Below, piece by piece: positions 8,539 to 17,517 of a stretch of 64,000 nt of DNA (the first letter of the stretch is position 1; every line of letters starts with the position of its first letter). The translations under genes and the position numbers were made by a program. The notes below the pieces were generated by a model that did no database searches, had not been told where the DNA came from, and saw nothing but the letters and a program-made list of their open reading frames with translations. Source of the stretch: Haloferax massiliensis (GTDB lineage Archaea > Halobacteriota > Halobacteria > Halobacteriales > Haloferacaceae); the NCBI RefSeq assembly GCF_001368915.1, contig NZ_CSTE01000002.1, positions 1,674,961 to 1,738,960 of the forward strand, written 5' to 3'.

Positions 8539-9459
8539 TCAGCGCTCGCGAACGACGCGAACCCCGATTCCGTCGGGGTCGGAGACGACGAGCGAATCGG
8601 TCGCGTCGGCCGCGTCGCCGGTGCCGTCGCCGTCGCCGAACCCGCCCGCCTCGACCTCGTGGCCGGCGGCGGCCAGCGACTCGCGGACCGCGTCGAGCGT
8701 CGCGGCGTCGGGGACGACGACTTCGAACCACTCGATACCGCGGCCCTCGCCGACGGGGGCGCTCCGGGTGTTCCAACTGTTCAGGCCGACGTGGTGGTGG
8801 TACTCGCCGGCGGCGACGAACGCCGCGCCGGGATAGCCCTCGTCGCGGACGCGCATCCCGAGCGCGCCGACGTAGAACTCCTGCGACCGAGGGACGTTCG
8901 TGACTTCGAGGTGGACGTGTCCGAGGTCGGTGCCGGCGGGCGCGACCTCGTCGCCGGCGGCGTCGTCGGCGAGCGCACCGAGGTCCAGCGGAAGCGTGTC
9001 CATCGACACCCGGCGGTCGTCGGTCCACGGCCACTCCTCGCGGGGCCGGTCGCGGTAGACCTCGACGCCGTTGCCCTCCGGGTCGCGGAAGTACAGCGCC
9101 TCGCTGACGAGGTGGTCCGACGCGCCGGAGAGCGTCGCGCCGGCGTCGCTGGCGCGGGTTCGGGCGCGGGAGAGCACGTCGCCGAGCGCCCCGCGGTCGG
9201 GCACGCGAACCGCGAGGTGGAACAGCCCGGCCTCCCGGCGACCGCGCTCCGGGGCGTCGGGGTCCTCGTCGAGGACGACGACGGGGGTCTCGCCCGCCGA
9301 GAGAACCGCCCGCGACCCGTCGCGTTCGCGCTCGACCGCGAGGCCGACCACGTCGCGGTAAAACGGGACGACGCGGTCGAGCGAGCCGACGCGGAGCGCG
9401 ACCCGGCCGAGGTGGGTGTCGTCCGTGAGCGAGCCGTCGGATGGGGAATCGTTCGTCAT
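8539..9459 (-). CDS. VOC-family dioxygenase-like protein
   Basis: A 306-residue protein with two vicinal-oxygen-chelate (glyoxalase/bleomycin-resistance fold) modules. The first begins LGRVALRVGSLDRVVPFYRDV and the second DLGHVHLEVTNVPRSQEFYVGALG. Metal-ligand-type histidines and glutamates are seen in HLAVRV, GVEVYRD, DLGHVHLEV and EYHHHVGLNSW. The arrangement resembles CatE-type catechol 2,3-dioxygenase proteins, but no aromatic-degradation genes are adjacent, so the substrate is open. The ATG at 9459 is preferred over a GTG two codons earlier. Confidence 0.85.
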   Translation of the reverse strand: MTNDSPSDGSLTDDTHLGRVALRVGSLDRVVPFYRDVVGLAVERERDGSRAVLSAGETPVVVLDEDPDAPERGRREAGLFHLAVRVPDRGALGDVLSRARTRASDAGATLSGASDHLVSEALYFRDPEGNGVEVYRDRPREEWPWTDDRRVSMDTLPLDLGALADDAAGDEVAPAGTDLGHVHLEVTNVPRSQEFYVGALGMRVRDEGYPGAAFVAAGEYHHHVGLNSWNTRSAPVGEGRGIEWFEVVVPDAATLDAVRESLAAAGHEVEAGGFGDGDGTGDAADATDSLVVSDPDGIGVRVVRER

Positions 9460-9584
9460 GCCCACGTCTTCGAGCGTGGCCGTGAAAACGTCCGTAGTAA
9501 CATCGGAGTCACTCGCGGCGCGGCGTGTAACCGGGTCGCTGCCGGCGGGAAACGGCCGGCTGAGACGGAACGAAAAACGAGAGC

Positions 9585-9635
9585 GAGAGCGGAAACGAAG
9601 CGGACGGAAACGCGAACGCGAACGCGAACGGGCGA
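9585..9635. repeat. Low-complexity hexanucleotide-type tract
   Basis: Between the VOC gene and the stop codon of ABCE1 there is a purine-biased run that includes about four copies of a cgcgaa-type hexamer. It is simple-sequence DNA; no gene is visible in it. Confidence 0.6.
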
Positions 9636-9643
9636 CCGGGTCG

Positions 9644-11458
9644 CTACTTGGCGTAGTAGTACTCGCCGGCGCGCTTCTGCTCGCGGTCGAGCTGCGAGTC
9701 GGGCTTGTTGATGCGCGGGCGCTGGGTGCGCTCGTCGCGGCGGAACGTGATGTCGAGGTCCGACAGGAAGTCGTTCATGCCGTCGCGCATCTCCTGCGGT
9801 TTCGAGGCGTGGCCCTCGATGGACGGCTCGCCGTCGAACACCATCAGGCGGTCCGCCAGCAGGTCCATCATGTAGATATCGTGGTCGATGACCATGACCG
9901 TCGCGTCGTGGTTCTCGGCGTAGCGGCGGATGGCCGAGGTGGCCTGCACGCGCTGTTCGACGTCGAGGTGGGCCGACGGCTCGTCGAGCAGGTAGAGGTC
10001 GGCGTCCTGCGAGAGACACGCCGCGATGGCGACGCGCTGGCGCTCGCCGCCCGAGAGGTCGGTGAGGTTGCGCTCCATGATGCGGTTGAGCTGGAGCGGG
10101 TTCGCGATTTCGGTGTTCCAGTACGACGAGCCGAACTGGTCGGTGATAGACGAGAGGAACGCGTCGACCCGCATCGGCTGGTCGATTTCGATGTACTGCG
10201 GCTTGTACGAGATGTCGAGCGCGAAGTCGAGGTCGCCAACGTCGGGCGTCAGGTCGCCCGTAAACAGCTGTGCGAGCGTCGACTTCCCGATACCGTTGGG
10301 GCCGACGACGCCGAGCACTTCGCCGTTGTAGATGGTGCCGGACTCCACGTCGAGCGAGAACTCGCCGTCGCCGTAGGACTTGGCGAGGTCGGGGTACTCG
10401 ACGAGGGGTTCGGCCTTCGTCGTCTCCCGGGGCGCGTGCTCCTCGAAGGTGATGGCCTCCGGGCGGATGCGCATGTTCTCGTTCGAGAGATAGCCCTTCA
10501 GGTACTCGTTGATGCCGTTTCGGACCGACTTGGGGTCGGTGATGACACCGTACGCGCCCGGCTCACCGTAGGCGACGTGGAGCGTGTCGGCGAGCAGGTC
10601 GAGGATGGCGAGGTCGTGTTCCACCACGAGCACCGCGCGGTCTTCGTCCTCCGCGAGTTCGCGGATGAGCCGCGCGGCGGTGACGCGCTGGCCGATGTCG
10701 AGGTACGGCGAAATCTCGTCGAGGAAGTAGAAGTCGCGGTCGCGGGCGAGCGTCGCCGCGAGCGCGACCCGCTGGAGTTCGCCGCCGGAGAGCGTCTCGA
10801 TGTCGTTGTCGACGACGGGCCCGATGTCGAGGCGGTCGATGTAGGAGTCGAGCGCGCCGCGCTCGTCGGTCGCTTCGAGGAGGTCGCGGGCCGTCCCGTC
10901 GAACTGCTTGGGAATCTGGTCGACGTACTGCGGCTTGCGCGCGATGGACACCTCGCCGTCGCGGACCCGCTCGACGTAGTTCTGGAGCTCGGTGCCGCGG
11001 AAGCGGTCGAGGACGGCCTCCCACGTCGGGTCGTCGTCGTAGTTGCCGAGGTTGGGGACCATCTCGCCCGCGAGGGCGCGGACGGCCGTGGTCTTCCCGA
11101 TACCGTTCGGTCCGAGGATGCCCGTGACCGACCCGGACTCGGGGACCGGAAGCCCGTACAGCGAGAAGGCGTTTTCGCCGTAGCGGTGGGTGGGGTCCTC
11201 GTCGAGTTCCGAGGGGAGATTGATGATTTCGATTGCGTCGAAGGGGCACTTCTCGACGCAGATGCCGCAGGTCTCGCCGAGGCAGATTTCCTCGGAGATG
11301 CGCACCTGGTCGGGACCGCCCTGCTCGGCGTCCTCGCCGCGGAGCGTGATGCACTCTTTGCCCGTCCGGTTCGGCGGACAGAAGTTCGAGCACTCGTAGC
11401 TACAGCGGTCGGGAGAACACCGGTCTAAGTCGACGACGGCGATACTATCGTCGGCCAT
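9644..11458 (-). CDS. Ribosome-recycling ATPase ABCE1 (Rli1)
   Basis: A 604-residue twin-ATPase that splits terminated ribosomes into subunits. The N-terminal iron-sulfur domain has eight cysteines in two clusters (Cys14, 19, 23, 27 and Cys59, 64, 67, 71). NBD1 has Walker A GPNGIGKTT (about 116-124), signature LSGGELQRVALA and FYFLDEIS. NBD2 has GPNGIGKST, LSGGERQRVAIA and LYLLDEPS. The ATG at 11458 begins MADDSIAVVDLDRC; longer upstream frames are spurious. It starts 2 nt after the stop of an EMC6-like gene, forming a two-gene unit. Confidence 0.98.
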   Translation of the reverse strand: MADDSIAVVDLDRCSPDRCSYECSNFCPPNRTGKECITLRGEDAEQGGPDQVRISEEICLGETCGICVEKCPFDAIEIINLPSELDEDPTHRYGENAFSLYGLPVPESGSVTGILGPNGIGKTTAVRALAGEMVPNLGNYDDDPTWEAVLDRFRGTELQNYVERVRDGEVSIARKPQYVDQIPKQFDGTARDLLEATDERGALDSYIDRLDIGPVVDNDIETLSGGELQRVALAATLARDRDFYFLDEISPYLDIGQRVTAARLIRELAEDEDRAVLVVEHDLAILDLLADTLHVAYGEPGAYGVITDPKSVRNGINEYLKGYLSNENMRIRPEAITFEEHAPRETTKAEPLVEYPDLAKSYGDGEFSLDVESGTIYNGEVLGVVGPNGIGKSTLAQLFTGDLTPDVGDLDFALDISYKPQYIEIDQPMRVDAFLSSITDQFGSSYWNTEIANPLQLNRIMERNLTDLSGGERQRVAIAACLSQDADLYLLDEPSAHLDVEQRVQATSAIRRYAENHDATVMVIDHDIYMMDLLADRLMVFDGEPSIEGHASKPQEMRDGMNDFLSDLDITFRRDERTQRPRINKPDSQLDREQKRAGEYYYAK

Positions 11459-11460
11459 CG

Positions 11461-11775
11461 TTAGAGCTGAACACCCGAAGTCAGGAGGATGGCGAACGTG
11501 ATGAACCAGAGCGCGAAGGTCATGAACACGACGTAGAGATAGTCCTTCGCGCCGAAGTCGCCCACGTCGACGCCGACGACGCGAAGCACCGGGAACTGGA
11601 TGAGAACGAGCGCTCCGAGGATACCCACGGCCAACTGATTGGTCGCGGCCTCGGGACTCGTCCCCACCACAGCACCCGAGACTACCGCGGCGGCGATGCC
11701 GGCGAGGCAGGCGAGTGTCGTGACCGTCACTCCGCGAATGTGACTGGAGAGTCCGGTCTGCGTTTCCGTGGCCAT
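11461..11775 (-). CDS. EMC6-like membrane protein
   Basis: A 104-residue protein with three hydrophobic helices (about residues 14-37, 45-64 and 80-101), resembling the archaeal EMC6-like family. Eukaryotic EMC6 is a core helix-bundle subunit of the ER membrane insertase. Its stop codon lies 2 nt before the ABCE1 start, so the pair is probably co-transcribed. The ATG at 11775 gives MATETQTGLSSHIRG; further upstream the frame overlaps the divergent regulator's promoter. Family assignment is from recalled pattern (helix number, acidic loop, context), so moderate confidence. Confidence 0.7.
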   Translation of the reverse strand: MATETQTGLSSHIRGVTVTTLACLAGIAAAVVSGAVVGTSPEAATNQLAVGILGALVLIQFPVLRVVGVDVGDFGAKDYLYVVFMTFALWFITFAILLTSGVQL

Positions 11776-11866
11776 GTGTTCCCCTGCGATATCCGGCGTC
11801 AAAAGCCGTTCGTTCCTCCCGCCGCCCCCGGATAAAGCGTTGTCGGCCGGTCGCCGGCCAACAAGG

Positions 11867-11872
11867 TTTATG
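11867..11872 (+). promoter_or_regulatory. TATA-like box for winged-helix regulator
   Basis: The hexamer tttatg lies 27-32 nt before the ATG at 11899. The transcript would be leaderless or nearly so. Confidence 0.5.
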
Positions 11873-11898
11873 CTGGTAGCGCGTTTCGATTCGTAACG

Positions 11899-12192
11899 AT
11901 GGCTGGAACAGAAGAGGAGAGTCTCGACGACCTCCCACCGAGTGCGAAGCTTGTGTTCAAAGTGCTCGAATACAACGGTCCGCTCACCCAGAAAGGCATC
12001 GTCGAAGAGTCGATGCTCTCGGCGCGAACCGTTCGCTACGCGCTCGAACGACTGGAGGGAATCGGTATCGTCGACGAGGACGTTTACTTCGCCGACGCCC
12101 GACAGAACCTCTATCAGTTGACCGATCTCGCGCCGCAGCAGGCGCAGGCCAAAGCCGACGGCGGCAAGGAAAAGGCCTGCTGCGCCGAGTAA
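11899..12192 (+). CDS. Small winged-helix (MarR/TrmB-like) transcription regulator
   Basis: A 97-residue DNA-binding protein made of one winged helix: LPPSAKLVFKVLEYNGPLTQKGIVEESMLS gives the first helices, ARTVRYALERLEGIG the recognition helix, and VYFADARQNLYQL the wing. The C-terminus ends in KEKACCAE, whose vicinal cysteines could bind a metal or act as a thiol switch (inference). It diverges from the EMC6-ABCE1 unit with about 120 nt between, so it may control that promoter. Ligand-binding domains are absent. Confidence 0.82.
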   Translation: MAGTEEESLDDLPPSAKLVFKVLEYNGPLTQKGIVEESMLSARTVRYALERLEGIGIVDEDVYFADARQNLYQLTDLAPQQAQAKADGGKEKACCAE

Positions 12193-12306
12193 CCAGAACC
12201 GCCGCGGAACCACCGCACGCTTCGCAGTCGGTGTCAGAAGAGACCAGTTGCGACGTGTCGACCCGGTCGAACCCCGACCGACGAAAACGACGATTCGGCC
12301 GTTCTG

Positions 12307-14187
12307 TTAGGCCGGAACGACCGTAATCTGCTGTTTTCTATCGATTGCGTTCTCCAGTTCCTCGGCGATGGCGCTGCCGCGGGAGACCTGAATGTCGCCG
12401 CCGCGGCCGACCGTCGCCGTGAACAGGTACTCGCCGTCGGCGCGGACCTCGACCGTCTCGCCGACGTGGCCGTCCATCCGCACGACGACGTGCCGCGAGG
12501 TGACCTCGGGCGTCACGACGACGCCCTCGTCGGCCCCGTCTCCGGAGCCGGACGCGCCGGACTGCCCGCCGGCGTTCGCGCCCGCGTGCTGTCCCGACGA
12601 CGACGGCTTCTCGTCGTGGGTCCGCACGTCGATGTCGATGCCGAGGCGGTCTTCCACGTCGGAGATGCGGCCGCCGCCCTTCCCGATGACGTAGGAGATG
12701 TCGTCTTCCTCGACGTAGACGACCGCGCGGTTCTGTCCCTGTAAGTCGACGTCGACGTGCCCGCGGGCGATGGAGCGAATCTCGCGTTCGATTTCCTGTT
12801 TCGCCAGCCGGGAGACGCCGCTTTCCTTCTCCTCGCCGTCCTCGCCGAGCGGGACGGTGACGACCTGCCGGTTGAACGTGTAAATCTCGTACTTCGGCGT
12901 GCCGGTCTCGAAGTCCCGAATCTGGATGACGGGGCGGGCGAGGTCCTCCGCGAAGAGGCCCTCGGGAACCTTGACCTCGGTGCGCACGTCGTACACCGTG
13001 TGGACCTCGCCGTCCTCGATGTAGACGACGGTGTCGACGACCTGCGGAATCATGCCGAGTTCGACCCGGCCGACGAGGCGCTGGAGCGCGTCGATGGCGC
13101 GGGTGGCGTGGACCACGCCGACCATACCGACGCCCGCCAGACGCATGTCGGAGAACACCGAGAAGTCCTCGGTCTTTCTGACCTCGTCGTAGATGGTGTA
13201 GTCCGGGCGCACGAGCAGCAGGGAGTCGGCCGTCTTCGCCATGTCGCCGCCGAGGGCGGTGTACTGGGTGATGTCGGGACCGACCTGCAGGTCGCGCGGC
13301 TTCTCCATCGTCTTGACGGCGTAGTCGCTGTCGTTGAGGAACTCGGCGACCGCCTGCGCGAACGTGGACTTCCCGGCACCGGGCGACCCGGCGATGAGGA
13401 CGCCGCGCTGGCGCTCGGCGAGTCGGTCGCGGAGTTCGTCGGCGAACTCGTAGTCGTCGAGTTCGGTCTTGACGATGGGCCGGACGGCGGTGATTTCGAT
13501 GCCGTCGGCGAACGGCGGGCGGGCGACCGCGATGCGGTAGTCGCGGAACTGGACGATGTCCATGCCCGGCTCGGAGAGTTCGACGAAGCCGTCGGTGGCG
13601 GCGCGGGCGGAGTTGACGATGTCGTCGGCCCACTCCTTCATCGTCGCCTCGTCGGTCGGCTCGTCGGCGATGGGCTGGTAGTGCATCTCGCCGACCGCGC
13701 CGCGTTTGGCCTTCGGGCGGGTGTCGGTCTTGAGGTGGACCGACATCGTCTGGTCGTCGAAGAACCGCTCGATGATGAGCCCGCCGGAGCCGCGGACCGC
13801 GGCCTCGACGTACTCGACCGAGACGCCCTTCGCCCGCGCCACCTCGGCCTGCACCACGTCGCTCGTCAGGAGCGTCGCCGACCGCTCGGTGGCGATATCG
13901 CGGATGAGCGCGTCGATGTCGCCCTCGCCGGCACCTTTCGTCTCGCCCGAACTCGGGCGACGGCCGACGTACTTGAGGTCGATGACGCCGTCGTCGGCGA
14001 ACTCGGCGAGCCGCTGGAGTTCGGAGAGGCCCTCCCAGCCCGTGTCACGGCCGTCGTTGGCCTGCGATTCGAGTTCGCTGACGACCGCCTCGGGGACGAG
14101 GACGTCGGCACCCTCGTAGGTGCCGTCGTCGACTCGCTCGGACACGCGACCGTCGATGACCGCGCTCGTGTCCGGCACTATTTTCAT
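12307..14187 (-). CDS. PIN-domain/secretion-type ATPase/KH-domain protein
   Basis: A 626-residue archaeal protein with three modules. Residues 1-130 form a PIN nuclease-like domain (VPDTSAVIDGRV with Asp6, then AVVSELE and LLTSDVVQ carrying further acidic residues). The middle is a PilT/VirB11-like ATPase with Walker A GSPGAGKSTFAQ near residue 268 and a Walker-B-like strand in YTIYDEV. About residues 470-535 hold a KH RNA-binding domain with VIGKGGGRI. The combination suggests RNA binding and processing by an ATP-driven machine rather than pilus function. It stands alone, with a single gene on each side. Confidence 0.88.
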   Translation of the reverse strand: MKIVPDTSAVIDGRVSERVDDGTYEGADVLVPEAVVSELESQANDGRDTGWEGLSELQRLAEFADDGVIDLKYVGRRPSSGETKGAGEGDIDALIRDIATERSATLLTSDVVQAEVARAKGVSVEYVEAAVRGSGGLIIERFFDDQTMSVHLKTDTRPKAKRGAVGEMHYQPIADEPTDEATMKEWADDIVNSARAATDGFVELSEPGMDIVQFRDYRIAVARPPFADGIEITAVRPIVKTELDDYEFADELRDRLAERQRGVLIAGSPGAGKSTFAQAVAEFLNDSDYAVKTMEKPRDLQVGPDITQYTALGGDMAKTADSLLLVRPDYTIYDEVRKTEDFSVFSDMRLAGVGMVGVVHATRAIDALQRLVGRVELGMIPQVVDTVVYIEDGEVHTVYDVRTEVKVPEGLFAEDLARPVIQIRDFETGTPKYEIYTFNRQVVTVPLGEDGEEKESGVSRLAKQEIEREIRSIARGHVDVDLQGQNRAVVYVEEDDISYVIGKGGGRISDVEDRLGIDIDVRTHDEKPSSSGQHAGANAGGQSGASGSGDGADEGVVVTPEVTSRHVVVRMDGHVGETVEVRADGEYLFTATVGRGGDIQVSRGSAIAEELENAIDRKQQITVVPA

Positions 14188-14290
14188 GCGCGTGAGTTTG
14201 GGCGGGTGACGGATAAGGTTGTAGATAAAAGCGGTGACACCGCCGGCGGGGCGTCGGGTGATACCGCGTCCCGCGCCCCGCGCCCTCGAC

Positions 14291-15922
14291 TCAGTCGTCG
14301 CCGGGCGCGACCGCCCGCTCCCCGTCGACGACCTCGAACGACTCGACGAGGCCGTCGAGGTCGGCGGCTTGCGACGACAGCACCTCGGTCTGGTCCGCGA
14401 GGTCGCCGATGGACTCGGACTGCTCCCGTGCGGTCTCGACGACGGTCCGCGACTGCCCGGCGGTCTCCTCGGAGATGTTCGCCACGTCGTCGACGCGGGC
14501 GGCGATGTCCGCCGCCGACTCGGCCTGCTGGTCGGTCGCGGCGCTCACCTCGGCCACGCTGGCGTCGATGTCCGTCACCATGTCCACGATGCTCTCGAAC
14601 TCGCCGATGGCCTCGGTGACGGTCTCCAGGCTGTCGGCGACCTGCCGGTTCATCTCCCGCACGTCGGCGAGCGTCTCCTCGGAGTGTTCGGTGATGTCGG
14701 CGATGAGGCCGGACACCTCGTCGGCCGAGTCGCGGGTCTCCTCGGCGAGCGACTTGACCTCCTCTGCGACGACGCCGAAGCCGTCGCCCGCCTCGCCCGC
14801 GTGGGCGGCCTCGATGGCCGCGTTGATGGCGAGCAGGTCGGTCTGCGAGCCCACGTGCTCGATGAACGCCGCGATTTCGTCAATCTCCTCGATGCTCTCG
14901 GTGAGTTCGGCGACGGCGTCGGCGGTGCGGTCGATGCGGGCCTCCACCGTGTCTAACTCCTCCATCGCCTCGGTCGCCGCGTCGCGGCCGACCTCGCCGC
15001 GCTCGGAGGCCGTCTCGGCGGTGATCGCGACCTCGTCGGCGGAGGCGGCTATCTCCTCGACGGTCGCAGAGAGCGTGTTGAGTTCGTCGGAGACGGTCTG
15101 GAGGTGGTCGGTCTGCGCCCCCGCGCCGTCGGAGATTTCGGTGACCGAGGCGGCGACTTCCTCGCTGGCGGCGTCGGCCCGGCGGACGTGCTCGCGGGCG
15201 GTCGAACTCATCCGCGACACCTCCTGTGCGAACGACTGCACCTCGCCGATGGTCGACGAGAGGGTGCGGACGAGGTCGTTGTAAGTCGCCGCGACCTCCG
15301 CGTATCGCTCGTCGTCGACGCCCCAGTCGTCGGTGTCGATGGTGGCGGTGAGGTCGCCCGCCTGCGCCCGCGAGGTCGCCTCCGCGAACGCCTCCACGAG
15401 GTGCTGGAGGTTGCGCGTGTAGTCGGCGAGGTCGCGCTGCATCCGGTCGAGCGCGTCGCCGAACTCGCCCGGCAGGTCCTCGTCGAGCGCCGGGTCGTCG
15501 AACCGCTGGTCGGCGAGCGCCCCCGCCTGCGAGGCGACGACGCAGAGGTGGTCGTGCATCGCGCCGAAGTCGTCGGCGAGTCGGGCCACCTCGTCGCTCC
15601 CGGTCACGTCCGGGGGACGGGTCGACAGGTCGCCCGCCGCGACGCCCGCGGCCGCCGACGAGAGAGACTCGATGGGCGAGACGATGTCCTTTCGCGTGAT
15701 GATAATCGTGTTGACGAACGCGAGGCCGGCACCGAACAGGAGGAGCCCCGAGAGTTCGAGTCGAAACGCGCCGGTTGCGACCCACGGGAGCGCGGCCTGC
15801 GCGAGCGAGACCGCGAACTGGATGGCGACGGCGGCGACGACTTTTCTCTCGACCGAGCCCGAGATGCCGAGCGCGTCCATGCTTCCCCGGAGCAACCGTT
15901 CGTACGTCGAGACGAGTCGCAT
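14291..15922 (-). CDS. Methyl-accepting transducer protein (Htr), two-helix type
   Basis: A 543-residue signal transducer for taxis. Two N-terminal helices (about residues 25-50 and 55-77) are separated by only a few residues, so there is no extracellular ligand domain. A HAMP module follows (DIVSPIESLSSAAAGVAAGDLS). The rest is a long methyl-accepting coiled coil with the CheA/CheW hairpin tip near IEHVGSQTDLLAINAAIEAA. The layout resembles Halobacterium MpcT (Htr14), which senses membrane potential; that function here is inference. The ATG at 15922 begins MRLVSTYERLLRG. Confidence 0.9.
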   Translation of the reverse strand: MRLVSTYERLLRGSMDALGISGSVERKVVAAVAIQFAVSLAQAALPWVATGAFRLELSGLLLFGAGLAFVNTIIITRKDIVSPIESLSSAAAGVAAGDLSTRPPDVTGSDEVARLADDFGAMHDHLCVVASQAGALADQRFDDPALDEDLPGEFGDALDRMQRDLADYTRNLQHLVEAFAEATSRAQAGDLTATIDTDDWGVDDERYAEVAATYNDLVRTLSSTIGEVQSFAQEVSRMSSTAREHVRRADAASEEVAASVTEISDGAGAQTDHLQTVSDELNTLSATVEEIAASADEVAITAETASERGEVGRDAATEAMEELDTVEARIDRTADAVAELTESIEEIDEIAAFIEHVGSQTDLLAINAAIEAAHAGEAGDGFGVVAEEVKSLAEETRDSADEVSGLIADITEHSEETLADVREMNRQVADSLETVTEAIGEFESIVDMVTDIDASVAEVSAATDQQAESAADIAARVDDVANISEETAGQSRTVVETAREQSESIGDLADQTEVLSSQAADLDGLVESFEVVDGERAVAPGDD

Positions 15923-16082
15923 ACTCGGACGTGCGAGGAACGCGCAATAAGCCGGGTCGCGCGTTCTCGGAATCTGATAACTACCGGCGGCCGCGGGACG
16001 GTGCCCGACCGCGGTCGCGGCGGGGCCACGCGCGGACTGCCGGACGCCACACGCTTTTGAGGCGACCCTTCGACGGGCCGGC

Positions 16083-17177
16083 ATGGACGAACTCCGCGAC
16101 CTCGCGGCGGCGCTCGTGTCGGTGCCGAGCCACGAGGACGAGACCGCCGCCGGCGACCGCATCGAATCGTGGCTCCGCGGGGAGACCGACGCCGACGTGA
16201 CCAGAGACGACGCGGGGAACGTCGTCGCCCGCGTCAACCCCGGCGTCGGCGAATCGCTCGCACTCGTCGGCCACCACGACGTGGTCCCGCCGGCCGACCG
16301 ACAGACCACAGACGGCGGCGACTACGTGGTCGAGACCCGCGACGGCCGCCTCTACGGCCGCGGGGCGGCGGACATGAAAGGGGCCGTCGCCGCCTCGATG
16401 CTCGCCTTCCGCGACGCGGCCGCAGACGCCGATTCGGAGGTCGTCTTCGCCTCGTTCGTCGGCGAGGAAATCGGCGGGGAGGGCGTCCGCGCGGCCCTCG
16501 ACGACGGCCTCGAACTCGACTACGCCGTCGTCGCCGAGGGCTCGACGAACTACACCGGCCCCGACCGGACGGACGTGGTCGTCGCCCATCGGGGCCGTCG
16601 GGCGAGCACCCTCGTCGCGTCCGGGACCGCCTGCCACGCCAGCGAACCCGAGCGCGGCGAGAACGCCGTCTACCGCGCGACCGACGCCGTGGACGTGGTC
16701 CGCGGCCTCTCGGTGCCGGACGCCGAGGTCCTCGGCCGCCCCGTCTCGGGGAGCCTCGCCGTCACCGAAATCGACGGCGGGAGCGCGTGGAACGTCATCC
16801 CCGACCGCTGCGAGGTGACCATCGACGAGCGGACCGTCCCCGGCGGCTTCGCCGACCTCGCGCTGGCGGCGGAAATCGAGGGCGTCGAGTGGGTCGTCGA
16901 ACAGGACCTCCCGCCGATGGCGTGCGACGACGCCGACTTCGCCGAGCGCGTCCTCGACGCCGCCCGGTCGGTCCACGAGGCCCGCGGCGACGCGGAGCCG
17001 GAACAGACGACGAAGCCCCACGCGACCGACGCCGGGTGGTTGGCGCAGGCAGGTACGACCTGCGTCGTCTACGGCCCCTCGGAGCCCGGCGAGGCGCACA
17101 CGAGAGACGAGAGCGTGTCGCTCGACGTGCTGGCGCGGTGTTACGAGACGTACCGTGACCTCGTGGAAGGCTGGTGA
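16083..17177 (+). CDS. M20-family zinc aminoacylase/peptidase
   Basis: A 364-residue binuclear zinc hydrolase of the M20 (ArgE/DapE/ACY1) family. Ligands are visible in order: His-Asp in GHHDVVPP, Asp in YGRGAADMKGAVAA, catalytic Glu-Glu in GEEIGGEG, and the C-terminal His in KPHATDAGW. The dimerisation domain lies between about residues 165 and 275. It could be an acetylornithine deacetylase, succinyl-diaminopimelate desuccinylase or general dipeptidase; no biosynthetic neighbours help decide. Family assignment is firm. Confidence 0.9.
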   Translation: MDELRDLAAALVSVPSHEDETAAGDRIESWLRGETDADVTRDDAGNVVARVNPGVGESLALVGHHDVVPPADRQTTDGGDYVVETRDGRLYGRGAADMKGAVAASMLAFRDAAADADSEVVFASFVGEEIGGEGVRAALDDGLELDYAVVAEGSTNYTGPDRTDVVVAHRGRRASTLVASGTACHASEPERGENAVYRATDAVDVVRGLSVPDAEVLGRPVSGSLAVTEIDGGSAWNVIPDRCEVTIDERTVPGGFADLALAAEIEGVEWVVEQDLPPMACDDADFAERVLDAARSVHEARGDAEPEQTTKPHATDAGWLAQAGTTCVVYGPSEPGEAHTRDESVSLDVLARCYETYRDLVEGW

Positions 17178-17517
17178 GAGCCGCCAACCCCGCCCGCGAC
17201 GACGCCTGAACACTCAACCCGCGACGACGCCCGACAAACCACCGGGCGGGACTGAAAGGGGCCGCGAGCGAGGGCGAACCCCGGCGGCGTGAGCACCGCA
17301 GGCCGGAGGCCGAGGAGCGCGCGTCGCCGCGGGAGCCGTCGCTCGCGGGGGCTTTCGCGGTGTTGGTCACGGCTGTTGCGTTGTCGATTGCGACGTCGTC
17401 GGTGTCGGCTGTCGCGTCGGCGGAGTGTGAGCGACCGGTCGCGGACGAATCTCGAAACACCCGCACCGATACCCGCCTCCTGCGGTTTAATACGCCTCCG
17501 AGACCACCGTTCGTACC
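17178..17517. other. 340-nt gap with candidate dispersed repeat
   Basis: No convincing gene lies here. The left half has a 14-nt direct repeat (near 17187 and 17219), then a block from about 17244 containing gggcgggactgaaaggggc followed by GC-rich, partly palindromic sequence. From memory, such blocks recur between genes in haloarchaeal genomes; I cannot confirm copy number from one window. The right end holds the promoter of the carboxypeptidase gene. Confidence 0.45.
17486..17492 (+). promoter_or_regulatory. TATA-like box for M32 carboxypeptidase
   Basis: The heptamer tttaata lies 26-32 nt before the ATG at 17518, in otherwise GC-rich DNA. The spacing fits a leaderless haloarchaeal transcript. 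Confidence 0.6.

Noticed and set aside
9644-11938. Longer ABCE1 with an extra N-terminal region
   Set aside because: The extra stretch runs through the EMC6-like gene in another frame; MADDSIAVVDLDRC is the natural start.
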